A stretch of DNA of 6,300 bases from Candidatus Pacearchaeota archaeon (GCA_002688335.1 NZCQ01000041.1:1-6300); one strand, 5' to 3'. Positions 1 through 4,787 are shown, numbered from the stretch's first letter. Notes: generated by a model not told the origin, from the sequence alone. Numbers and translations are program-made.

Positions 1-102
1 GAAAAATATTTGGATGTTGCTATGGACATAAGTAGAACACTCCAAGCTAAGCGAGAAAGATCTGGAAAGCCAATTGCTGAAAGAAAAGTATTGTTGGAGT
101 AA
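1..102 (+). CDS. C-terminal fragment of an unrecognised protein
   Basis: An open frame runs from the first base of the window to a TAA at 100-102 and encodes 33 residues, so the start lies outside. The visible tail is polar and probably helical: a hydrophobic segment (YLDVAMDI) is followed by a basic stretch (QAKRERSGKP) and the ending ERKVLLE. I do not recognise a family, and 33 residues are too few to assign one. The frame has ordinary codon use and ends 86 bases before the convergent ABC exporter gene. A T-rich tract at 174-196 could end its transcript. It could be a chance open frame at the window edge, but the uninterrupted, amphipathic residues favour a real gene end. Confidence 0.55.
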   Translation, partial: EKYLDVAMDISRTLQAKRERSGKPIAERKVLLE

Positions 103-117
103 GTTGATTGATTTTAA

Positions 118-172
118 TTCGCACCATGGGCCTTTAACCTGCCCACTCTCCCTTAAAAGGAGATGATGCGAA
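118..172 (-). ncRNA. Candidate three-way-junction RNA structure in the convergent gap
   Basis: Read on the minus strand, the segment folds into three nested helices with almost no unpaired linker. P1 is 10 bp (172-163 with 127-118). P2 is 6 bp (162-157 with 153-148) with a 3-base loop. P3 is 5 bp (145-141 with 131-127) with a 9-base loop; base 127 is shared between the ends of P1 and P3. Two positions, 166/124 and 158/152, are G-U wobbles on the minus strand but C-A mismatches on the plus strand, which suggests the minus strand is the functional RNA. That places it just after the stop codon of the ABC exporter, as a 3' UTR element or separate small RNA. It is also G+C-richer than its surroundings. 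I could not match it to a known class; a stable processing or termination element is the simplest alternative. Confidence 0.45.
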
Positions 173-173
173 A

Positions 174-196
174 TTTTATTTTAATTTTTTATTTTA
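174..196 (+). terminator. T-rich tract, possible archaeal terminator for the gene ending at 102
   Basis: Four T-runs (174-177, 179-182, 185-190, 192-195) follow a stem-forming segment on the plus strand. Archaeal RNA polymerase terminates at such U-rich runs. The tract overlaps the last codons of the minus-strand exporter, so it is partly constrained by coding (the stop codon and a Lys codon). The call is an inference from base composition and position. Confidence 0.4.
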
Positions 197-1979
197 TATA
201 TCCACCCTTCTGTAGGTTCCATAACTTCTTATATTCGCCTTGTTGATTGATAAGTTGTGCGTGGGTACCTTCTTGGACGATTTTTCCTTCTTTGAAAACT
301 ATGATCCTATCTGCGTTCATGATAGTTGAAAGTCTATGAGCTATGATTATTGATGTACGTCCTTCCAACAGGTTTTGTAGATCTTTTTGGATTTCACTTT
401 CGGTTTCTGAGTCTAGGCTGGAGGTTGCTTCGTCTAGGACAAGGATCTTTTTATTTGCTAATAGAGCTCTTGCTATGGAGACTCTTTGTTTTTCTCCGCC
501 TGAAAGTCTGACTCCACGTTCTCCCACTATTGTCTTTTCTCTTTCCGGGAAATATTGGATTATTTTATCTAGTTGTGCGAATTTTATTGCATTGAAGATA
601 TCGTCTCTTGTTGCCTTTGGATTTGAGAATTTTATATTGTTGTATAGGGTATCATCAAATAATATGCATTCTTGTGGGACTATCCCCACTTGGCTCCTCA
701 CCGATTCTTGTTTAAAATCTTTAATGTCCTTCCCATCAATTAGTATTTGTCCACTATTAACGTCGTAGAATCTTTTTAACAATTTAATCAATGTTGTTTT
801 TCCACATCCTGAATGTCCGACCAACGCTATTTTTTCATTTTCTTTAATTTTTAGATTGAAGTTTTCAAAAATTTGTCTTTTTCCGTATCTGAAATCTATA
901 TCCTTGAAATGTATTGTGCCCTTTCTGACGATGAGATTTGTTGCTTCAGGCTTATTTTTGATCTCATTAGTAAGTTTTCCGTATTGAAAAAGTTCTTGGA
1001 AATCTGCCATAGATCTGTAAAAGTTTCTTAGTCCTGCAACAAAATTAAACATGTAAAGGATTAGTGTGGCAAATACTGTATAGATGAATGTAACTGTACC
1101 AAGTGTCATTTCTCCAGCCAAGAATTTTAAAAGTGTGACATAGATTAGTAATGCTGTTCCAGACCCTAATATGGCTGCTTGTCCCACTCTCATTAATCTA
1201 AAATAGTCCCAGTTTTTCAAGAAAGATTTTTTTGTAGTTTCAGATAGTTCTCTGTACTTTTTGTTAATAACATTTTCTTTTCCATAGTATTTTATTGAAT
1301 CTACATTTGTGAAGAAGTCAGCCATATTACCTTTTTCGATGTCTTCATCTTTATTCGCTTTTATACTTGATTTTTCTTGTATTCTTTGTATGAAGAAACT
1401 ATAAGATATGTGTAATACTGTGGTTCCGATCATTACTAAAACTGCTGCGATGTTTAAGTATGCTATTGTTGCGGTGATTACGATTAGCTGAAGTATTAGT
1501 GCAGTAAAGTTATAGAAAATTATGTCTGTCATTCTTTCCATTGAGCCAGAACCTCTAGTTAATCTAGAAATTAAGCTTCCAGTTTTGTGAGTTGTATGGA
1601 AGTTGTGATCTAAATCTAGAATATGCTTGAAGAATTTTCTTTTCATATCTGCTATTATTTTTACTTCTAATCTATTTACTAATGAGGGTCTTGACCAGAG
1701 TAATACTATATTGACCAAAACAAGTATTAAGAATAATAGTGCTATTGTTGTTAGTGTATCAATGAATGCGGCTCTTGTGATAAGATCACTAGAGAATTCC
1801 GTTGCTCTATCGATTATTAATTTGAATAGATATTTTTCAAAAAGGAATGCGACTTCAATAAGTAAGATTACTATTAGTGTAGATATTAATAGTAATCTAT
1901 ATTTTTTCAAGAAGGAAAAGTAAATACTAAAATTGTATTTGAATTCGATGTTTTTTGTTCCTACTGATCTTGCTGGCAT
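189..1979 (-). CDS. ABC exporter half-transporter (membrane domain fused to ATPase)
   Basis: This 596-residue protein has the usual length and order of an ABCB/MsbA-type half-transporter, which exports a substrate across the cytoplasmic membrane as a dimer using ATP. The N-terminal half is membrane-spanning, with hydrophobic segments near residues 28-48, 70-95, 154-176, 178-197, 266-288 and 295-320. The C-terminal ATPase is intact: A-loop Tyr365, Walker A GHSGCGKTT at 388-396, Q-loop Gln436, X-loop VGERG at 485-489, signature LSGGEKQR at 492-499, Walker B ILVLD ending at Asp516 with catalytic Glu517, D-loop SLD at 521-523, and switch His548. All catalytic residues are present, so one gene could form an active homodimer. 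The substrate cannot be told from sequence; peptide, lipid and drug exporters share this layout. The ATG at 1979 follows a TATA-like box at 2010-2018 by about 35 bases, implying its own short-leader transcript. No partner gene lies adjacent. Confidence 0.95.
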   Translation of the reverse strand: MPARSVGTKNIEFKYNFSIYFSFLKKYRLLLISTLIVILLIEVAFLFEKYLFKLIIDRATEFSSDLITRAAFIDTLTTIALLFLILVLVNIVLLWSRPSLVNRLEVKIIADMKRKFFKHILDLDHNFHTTHKTGSLISRLTRGSGSMERMTDIIFYNFTALILQLIVITATIAYLNIAAVLVMIGTTVLHISYSFFIQRIQEKSSIKANKDEDIEKGNMADFFTNVDSIKYYGKENVINKKYRELSETTKKSFLKNWDYFRLMRVGQAAILGSGTALLIYVTLLKFLAGEMTLGTVTFIYTVFATLILYMFNFVAGLRNFYRSMADFQELFQYGKLTNEIKNKPEATNLIVRKGTIHFKDIDFRYGKRQIFENFNLKIKENEKIALVGHSGCGKTTLIKLLKRFYDVNSGQILIDGKDIKDFKQESVRSQVGIVPQECILFDDTLYNNIKFSNPKATRDDIFNAIKFAQLDKIIQYFPEREKTIVGERGVRLSGGEKQRVSIARALLANKKILVLDEATSSLDSETESEIQKDLQNLLEGRTSIIIAHRLSTIMNADRIIVFKEGKIVQEGTHAQLINQQGEYKKLWNLQKGGYIK

Positions 1980-1998
1980 TTTAATAACACTATTAAAA
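1979..1998 (-). promoter_or_regulatory. Inverted repeat abutting the exporter start codon (possible operator)
   Basis: Perfect 8-bp arms TTTTAATA and TATTAAAA are separated by ACAC. The repeat touches the exporter ATG and covers the expected transcription start. Its position suits a repressor site. The arms are pure A/T in an AT-rich genome, so chance is a serious alternative. Confidence 0.3.
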
Positions 1999-2009
1999 AG
2001 TAAAATAAG

Positions 2010-2020
2010 TTTTTAAAGGT
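2010..2020 (-). promoter_or_regulatory. Putative TATA box for the ABC exporter
   Basis: On the minus strand this reads ACCTTTAAAAA, a TATA-like element centred about 35 bases before the exporter ATG. Archaeal transcription starts about 25 bases after the box centre, which would give a leader of roughly 10 bases. No Shine-Dalgarno motif lies before the ATG. This supports expression independent of the upstream toxin-like operon, although read-through across the 52-base gap is possible. Confidence 0.45.
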
Positions 2021-2031
2021 ATTAGGAAAAA

Positions 2032-2388
2032 TTAATGTTTTGTGTATCCACCTTTCTTTTCATATTCTTTATGAGTTTCGTGAATTTCTAAAATAATTTG
2101 TAGTATTTTGTATTGATCTTTAGAAACGTGTGTATAAAATGCTCTTCCTTCTTTTGAAATTTTTATTAGAAATAGATTATTAGTCCCATATGTTTTGTTG
2201 AAGTATTTGTAAATGGGTAGTTTTTTAGAAATGGATTCACCCTTCCTGTTTTGTTTTAGGAAATCTATGGTTTTTGTAATTAATGAATATAATTCAGTGT
2301 TGGATTTGTTGTTTTCTCTTAGTTCCCCTTCTATTTCTAGTTTTGTATTGAATAAATTTTCACTTAATTGAACAATGTATTCTTTCAT
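2032..2388 (-). CDS. RelE/ParE-like protein, probable toxin of a toxin-antitoxin pair
   Basis: This 118-residue protein ends in a pattern I associate with archaeal RelE-superfamily toxins: a Tyr-Gly-x-Asn-Asn-Leu segment at 67-72, then EGRAFYTHV at 80-88 (conserved Arg82 and Tyr85), a hydrophobic strand and helix, and a C-terminal HKEYEKKGGY at 106-115. RelE proteins cut mRNA on the ribosome and ParE proteins act on gyrase; the sequence does not decide between them. The first 50 residues are helical and charged and may extend the fold. The ATG overlaps the stop of the preceding gene by four bases (ATGA), and a GGGAG ribosome site lies 10 bases before it (2399-2403), so translation is probably coupled. 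A small wHTH-like gene first and the toxin second is a common TA order. The family match is by recalled motif, not alignment; a non-toxic RelE-fold protein is possible. Confidence 0.7.
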   Translation of the reverse strand: MKEYIVQLSENLFNTKLEIEGELRENNKSNTELYSLITKTIDFLKQNRKGESISKKLPIYKYFNKTYGTNNLFLIKISKEGRAFYTHVSKDQYKILQIILEIHETHKEYEKKGGYTKH

Positions 2389-2645
2389 ACACTTATGGCT
2401 CCCTGAATTAATTCGTTGAGCTTTTTATTGTTAGCAAAAATCCATAATATTTTATTACCTTCGAACATTATTTTATTTGAGGTTTCTAGATATTCTAGAA
2501 TGAGTTTAAATGTTTGGTATTGCATCTGCTTGGGTAGGCTTTTCCATAATTCCATTCTTGTTGGATGGTCTTCAAAATCTTGGATTGTTTTTTCTACCAT
2601 AAGTATAGAATCTAATTTTGGATAGTGTAAAATGTTGTTTTTCAT
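2385..2645 (-). CDS. Small winged-helix-like protein, probable antitoxin and operon repressor
   Basis: The 86-residue product reads as a compact winged helix. There is a first helix at about 11-24 (LDSILMVEKTIQDF), a Thr-initiated second helix with ELWKSLP at 32-38, a recognition helix at about 41-56 (MQYQTFKLILEYLETS), and a hairpin wing, NKIMFEGNKILWIF, at 57-70. Small archaeal proteins with this ELWKxLP...YQTF...ILEYL...NKI...I.WI pattern are DNA-binding, as far as I recall, and here the gene heads a two-gene unit with a RelE-like protein. The inferred role is to neutralise the toxin and repress the operon. An 18-bp inverted repeat sits three bases before the ATG, and a TATA box is centred 29 bases before it, so the transcript is probably leaderless or nearly so. 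No upstream ribosome site is seen, and no PHD- or AbrB-type antitoxin motif. Confidence 0.65.
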   Translation of the reverse strand: MKNNILHYPKLDSILMVEKTIQDFEDHPTRMELWKSLPKQMQYQTFKLILEYLETSNKIMFEGNKILWIFANNKKLNELIQGAISV

Positions 2646-2647
2646 AG

Positions 2648-2665
2648 TTGTATAAGTTTATACAA
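2648..2665. promoter_or_regulatory. Operator-like palindrome of the toxin-antitoxin-like operon
   Basis: TTGTATAA and TTATACAA are perfect 8-bp arms around a 2-base GT spacer. The site lies exactly between the TATA box at 2670-2677 and the ATG at 2645, covering the predicted transcription start. The arms contain G/C positions and a two-fold symmetric spacing typical of a dimeric HTH repressor. The adjacent wHTH-like protein is the natural candidate to bind it. Autoregulation is inferred. Confidence 0.6.
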
Positions 2666-2669
2666 TGAG

Positions 2670-2677
2670 GTATATAA
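2670..2677 (-). promoter_or_regulatory. TATA box of the toxin-antitoxin-like operon
   Basis: The minus strand reads TTATATAC, centred 29 bases before the first ATG. This predicts a start of transcription within a few bases of the start codon, hence a leaderless or very short-leader mRNA. The box directly adjoins the palindromic operator, so a bound repressor would block it. Confidence 0.6.
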
Positions 2678-2702
2678 GGGTTTTGTTTTATGAATGGAAA
2701 AA

Positions 2703-2710
2703 TTTAAATA
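2703..2710 (+). promoter_or_regulatory. TATA box for the 114-aa gene
   Basis: TTTAAATA is preceded by an A-rich BRE-like stretch (GGAAAAA) and is centred 26 bases before the ATG at 2732, the textbook distance for a leaderless archaeal transcript. An inverted repeat, AAATAGG (2706-2712) and CCTATTT (2723-2729), spans from the box to just before the ATG and may be an operator or chance. Confidence 0.55.
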
Positions 2711-2731
2711 GGGACTTTAGGGCCTATTTTT

Positions 2732-3076
2732 ATGGTAGATAAAAAAACTGAATATGATCCTGGCACATCGGAATGGTATGCTGAATTTAAAGAACATAAT
2801 AAGGAAGGCTTAGCTTGGCAAGCCAACCGTGCTGCTGTTCATGACCTTATGGAATTAAAGGCAATTCAGTATGTTGATCAATATCCTGGAGGGTTTGTTG
2901 TAGGAGTTTTGGATGGTGATACCCCTCGAGCTTTTTTGGGTCCTCAAAGCGTTGCATATTATAATACCGGAGTATCTCCTAAGCTGAGGCAGTTGTATGG
3001 AGATAATGTTTGGACGTTGTGGATGGGGACTCAAGTAGTAAGAGATATTAGGGCCAGGAGAGATAAAAATGAGTGA
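2732..3076 (+). CDS. Unrecognised 114-aa soluble protein
   Basis: I do not recognise this protein. It is soluble, with no signal peptide or membrane segment. The N-terminus is acidic and aromatic (Trp15, Tyr16). A helix around 26-47 (WQANRAAVHDLMELKAI) leads into a likely beta-hairpin, GGFVVGVLDGD at 53-63, with RAFLGPQS following. A Gly/Trp-rich segment contains Trp94 and Trp97, and the tail is strongly basic (RDIRARRDKNE, 104-114). Four Trp in 114 residues and balanced charge suggest a folded domain, perhaps with a basic nucleic-acid-contacting end. The start follows a well-placed TATA box and is probably leaderless. The next gene overlaps its stop, so the two likely act together. Its G+C looks somewhat higher than the neighbouring regulator's, which could mean stronger expression or a different origin. 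Confidence 0.8.
   Translation: MVDKKTEYDPGTSEWYAEFKEHNKEGLAWQANRAAVHDLMELKAIQYVDQYPGGFVVGVLDGDTPRAFLGPQSVAYYNTGVSPKLRQLYGDNVWTLWMGTQVVRDIRARRDKNE
3056..3060 (+). promoter_or_regulatory. Shine-Dalgarno site for the hidden 39-aa gene
   Basis: AGGAG lies eight bases before the ATG at 3069, a near-ideal match to the archaeal anti-Shine-Dalgarno sequence and spacing. It sits within the last codons of the 114-aa gene. It is the main reason to call the small downstream frame a real gene, since leading genes in this window lack such sites. Confidence 0.65.
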
Positions 3077-3188
3077 AGGTTATGATGTTGCACAGGTTGT
3101 TAAGATAGCATTAGCTTACAAAAATTTTAGCTCAGAAGTTAAAAAAGTTAGTGATCTATTGCACGATATGGGATGGGAAGATTTATAA
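3069..3188 (+). CDS. Small 39-aa protein co-transcribed with the 114-aa unknown
   Basis: A short frame starts at ATG 3069 inside the end of the preceding gene (8-base overlap) and stops at TAA 3186-3188. The 39 residues form a plausible amphipathic helix: MSEGYDVAQVVKIALAYKNF, then SSEVKKVSDLLHDMGWEDL. There is no membrane segment or metal motif. A strong AGGAG site eight bases upstream and the stop-start overlap indicate translational coupling with the 114-aa gene, so it may be a binding partner or regulator of that protein. I recognise no family. The hydrophobic periodicity (V8, V11, I13, A14, L16, A17) supports a real helix over a random frame. Confidence 0.65.
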   Translation: MSEGYDVAQVVKIALAYKNFSSEVKKVSDLLHDMGWEDL

Positions 3189-3189
3189 T
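3182..3189 (+). promoter_or_regulatory. Possible TATA box for the amidohydrolase gene
   Basis: TTTATAAT is centred about 27 bases before the ATG at 3212, the leaderless distance seen at other starts here. It overlaps the stop codon of the 39-aa gene, so the hydrolase could be made from its own transcript as well as by read-through across the 23-base gap. No ribosome site precedes the ATG, which favours the leaderless reading. Confidence 0.4.
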
Positions 3190-3211
3190 GAATTAAAGCC
3201 TAAGCGATATT

Positions 3212-4084
3212 ATGAATCCGAAAACACTTATCGATACGCATGCCCATTTGGTTTCCCAGAAAGGTGTTGCAAGGACATTAAGGGATTATTGTAAAAATCC
3301 AAGGGAAAAGGAAAAATGGATGAAGTTTTCTAATGAATTTCAAATTAATTTGACAAAAGAATTTTCTGATAGATGGATTAACTCTGCGAATAAATATGGC
3401 ATAAAGAAAATTATTCTTAATTCAATGCTTTGCACAAATGATGAATTATTGAAAATAATAAATTTCAATCCCAAAAAAGTAAAGGGCTTAGCATATATTG
3501 ATCCAAATTGGAAGAATCTTACAAAGGAACTAAATAGGCTATTGTCAAATAAGAATATTCTTGGGTTGGGTGAATTGGGGCCAATGTGGACTCATGTTCC
3601 ACCAACTGACAAAAAATGGTATAATATTTGTAAGATTGTTTCAAAATATAATAAACCAATGCTTTTTCAATCAGGCACACAGATGTATGCATTTTCTGAT
3701 TTCAATCTGGGGAATCCACTAACTTATGATAGATTGATAGGAGATTTTCCAGATCAGAAATTTATAATCGCGCATGGAGGAAAAGGTTTTTATAGGGAAG
3801 CGTTGATGTTGGGAGAACACCATGAGAATGTTTATGTTGATATTGCAGAGTTTTTCTTGGGATTGAAATTTTTGCCTAATGAAGTTAAACCTCATGAAAT
3901 TTTAAAGAGAATTCTTCGGATTTATGGTTATGAGAGAGTTATATGGGGTTCTGATAGTATTTTCCCATATTCAAAAAATCCTGTTAGATACTACATAGAT
4001 CAGTTCAAAAAACTTGGATTGAAACAAAATGAAATAGATCATATTTTTGGGTTAAATGCAGAAAAGGTTTACAATGTTACTTAG
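3212..4084 (+). CDS. Amidohydrolase-2-type metal-dependent hydrolase, altered metal site
   Basis: This 290-residue protein has the layout of a TIM-barrel amidohydrolase of the Amidohydro_2 (ACMSD/decarboxylase-hydrolase) type, and its length fits the family. Strand 1 carries the HxH metal motif DTHAH (His10, His12). A GLGELGP segment at 118-124 with Glu121 matches the family's conserved G-x-G-E turn. Strand 6 has FIIAHGG with His188, and strand 8 has VIWGSD with Asp248 as the usual last ligand or base. The strand-5 position where these enzymes normally have a metal-binding His reads PMLFQSG, giving Gln153. The enzyme may use one metal with altered coordination, or may have drifted in function. 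Substrate is unknown. No signal peptide is present, so it is cytoplasmic. Start chosen: ATG 3212, with DTHAH beginning at residue 8 as usual. Confidence 0.88.
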   Translation: MNPKTLIDTHAHLVSQKGVARTLRDYCKNPREKEKWMKFSNEFQINLTKEFSDRWINSANKYGIKKIILNSMLCTNDELLKIINFNPKKVKGLAYIDPNWKNLTKELNRLLSNKNILGLGELGPMWTHVPPTDKKWYNICKIVSKYNKPMLFQSGTQMYAFSDFNLGNPLTYDRLIGDFPDQKFIIAHGGKGFYREALMLGEHHENVYVDIAEFFLGLKFLPNEVKPHEILKRILRIYGYERVIWGSDSIFPYSKNPVRYYIDQFKKLGLKQNEIDHIFGLNAEKVYNVT

Positions 4085-4204
4085 GGCGCCGTTGAAACAG
4101 TGTATTGAAAATAATTCTAAAAAGTTGATGGAAGAGTGATTGATGTTGAAGGGAAATCTGTTAGACAGATTTATAAAATGATTGTGGAGAGGTATATGTT
4201 GTAG
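4074..4204 (+). pseudogene. Two overlapping tiny frames, possibly one frameshifted or decayed small gene
   Basis: ATG 4074, inside the hydrolase end, opens a 21-codon frame (MLLRAPLKQCIENNSKKLME-E) that stops at 4137-4139. A second frame, open from 4121 to TAG 4202-4204, encodes VDGRVIDVEGKSV followed by RQIYKMIVERYML, and has a GTG at 4136 overlapping the first stop as GTGA. Both pieces look protein-like. A -1 shift at the five-A run 4119-4123 would join them into about 43 residues. A weak AAGGT site (4064-4068) precedes the ATG. The EGKSVRQIY segment faintly recalls the GKSA-type motif of archaeal DUF4346 proteins; that is a memory, not a match. Options are a decaying remnant, a sequencing indel, programmed frameshifting, or chance. 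Confidence 0.25.
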
Positions 4205-4221
4205 ATGAGAGTAATTCCTTC

Positions 4222-4674
4222 TTACAAATTTGCTCTTTCGCGTCTTACCTGTTCATGTAATAATCTTTGGTATTTCATTTCTTCGTTTCCAAATCTTAGT
4301 AACTCTTTCTTGATATGCTCGCTTGGACCTGTATAAATTTTCCTTGACATGGGATCTTTATAAGGACCAAATAATACTTCTTCAGTTATGCTTGGTTTGG
4401 TCATAAAACTAACATAATTATCCCTATAATCTGTATGACCAATTATAAATCTATACTCTTCTCTAGTAAGGCTTCTATCTTCTATTTTTATTTTCAGTCT
4501 TCTATATCTACAACCTCTATTGAACGGAGAGTCTGGATCTTCTACTTTTTCATCGCCAGGAATTTCTTCTTGATAATTTTTACAAGCAAGATCCAATTTT
4601 TTACAGACAAAATTATATAGCTTGCTACTTTCAGTTACTTTTCTTTTTTGTTTCTCTAATTCTATTGTTTTCAT
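4222..4674 (-). CDS. Unrecognised 150-aa charged protein
   Basis: I do not recognise this protein. It is highly charged, without signal peptide or membrane segments. The N-terminal third is a lysine-rich helix (1-37) with Cys24 and Cys31. An acidic linker EIPGDEKVEDPDSP (37-50) follows, then a basic strand RGCRYRRLKIKI (53-64) with Cys55. A central region with EEYRFIIGHTDYRDNYVSF (72-90) and LFGPYKDPMSRKIYTGPSEH (101-120) looks like a folded alpha/beta core, and the tail is a long charged helix (120-150). Three Cys are too few and too irregular to claim a zinc site. The gene is divergent from the tandem Lrp regulator across 113 bases, so that regulator may control it. No family or pathway can be assigned. 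Confidence 0.78.
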   Translation of the reverse strand: MKTIELEKQKRKVTESSKLYNFVCKKLDLACKNYQEEIPGDEKVEDPDSPFNRGCRYRRLKIKIEDRSLTREEYRFIIGHTDYRDNYVSFMTKPSITEEVLFGPYKDPMSRKIYTGPSEHIKKELLRFGNEEMKYQRLLHEQVRRERANL

Positions 4675-4690
4675 TCTTTATTACCCTTTA

Positions 4691-4700
4691 ATTATAATAT
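4691..4700 (-). promoter_or_regulatory. Possible TATA box for the 150-aa gene
   Basis: The minus strand reads ATATTATAAT, centred about 22 to 25 bases before the ATG at 4674, slightly closer than the ideal leaderless spacing. AAAGGG, just before the ATG, is a weak ribosome site at best. The element includes the self-complementary octamer ATTATAAT. Confidence 0.35.
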
Positions 4701-4749
4701 TTGACATAGATACAGATATATCAATCTATTTACCAAAATTTTTGTCAAA
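4700..4749. promoter_or_regulatory. Spaced inverted repeat in the divergent promoter region
   Basis: TTTGACA (4700-4706) and TGTCAAA (4743-4749) are perfect inverted 7-bp arms whose centres are 43 bases apart, about four helical turns. Between them lie ATAGAT (4706-4711) and ATCTAT (4724-4729), also inverted. Lrp-family octamers wrap DNA and bind spaced sites on one face, so this could be a shared site controlling both divergent genes. It lies beside both TATA boxes. The call is an inference from spacing and context. Confidence 0.3.
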
Positions 4750-4757
4750 AGGAAACA

Positions 4758-4765
4758 TTTATATA
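4758..4765 (+). promoter_or_regulatory. TATA box of the tandem Lrp regulator gene
   Basis: TTTATATA is preceded by a purine-rich BRE-like GGAAACA (4751-4757) and centred 26 bases before the ATG at 4788. This is the best archaeal promoter match in the window and predicts a leaderless mRNA. Confidence 0.65.
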
Positions 4766-4783
4766 TTTAAGGTATAAATATAT
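4761..4783. promoter_or_regulatory. Inverted repeat over the Lrp promoter (probable autoregulatory site)
   Basis: ATATATTTA and TAAATATAT are perfect 9-bp arms around AGGTA. The repeat overlaps the TATA box and ends five bases before the ATG, covering the expected transcription start. Lrp/AsnC proteins commonly repress their own genes by binding AT-rich imperfect palindromes near the TATA box, so self-repression is the natural inference. The arms are wholly A/T, so low-complexity chance must be allowed for. Confidence 0.45.
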
Positions 4784-4787
4784 TGAT

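Noticed and set aside
118..185. Hammerhead ribozyme or C/D-box RNA in the convergent gap
   Set aside because: There is a three-way junction and an ATGATGC resembling box C, but no CTGATGA core, no box D at a sensible distance and no hammerhead cleavage context.
343..768. 141-aa plus-strand open frame opposite the exporter ATPase domain
   Set aside because: It lies antisense to the well-conserved Walker A to H-loop region; the minus-strand reading explains the sequence fully.
1627..1923. 98-aa plus-strand frame opposite the exporter membrane domain
   Set aside because: Shadow of the transmembrane-coding strand; no ribosome site or family signal of its own.
2416..2625. 69-aa plus-strand frame opposite the wHTH-like gene
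   Set aside because: The minus-strand frame has a promoter, an operator and coupling to the next gene; the plus frame has none.
4154..4172. AAATCTG-TTAGA-CAGATTT hairpin as a terminator
   Set aside because: No U-run follows on either strand, and it lies within the candidate micro-frame, so a terminator call is not supported.
4435..4620. 61-aa plus-strand frame opposite the 150-aa gene
   Set aside because: Low-complexity Phe/Ile/Ser-rich product typical of an antisense AT-rich shadow.
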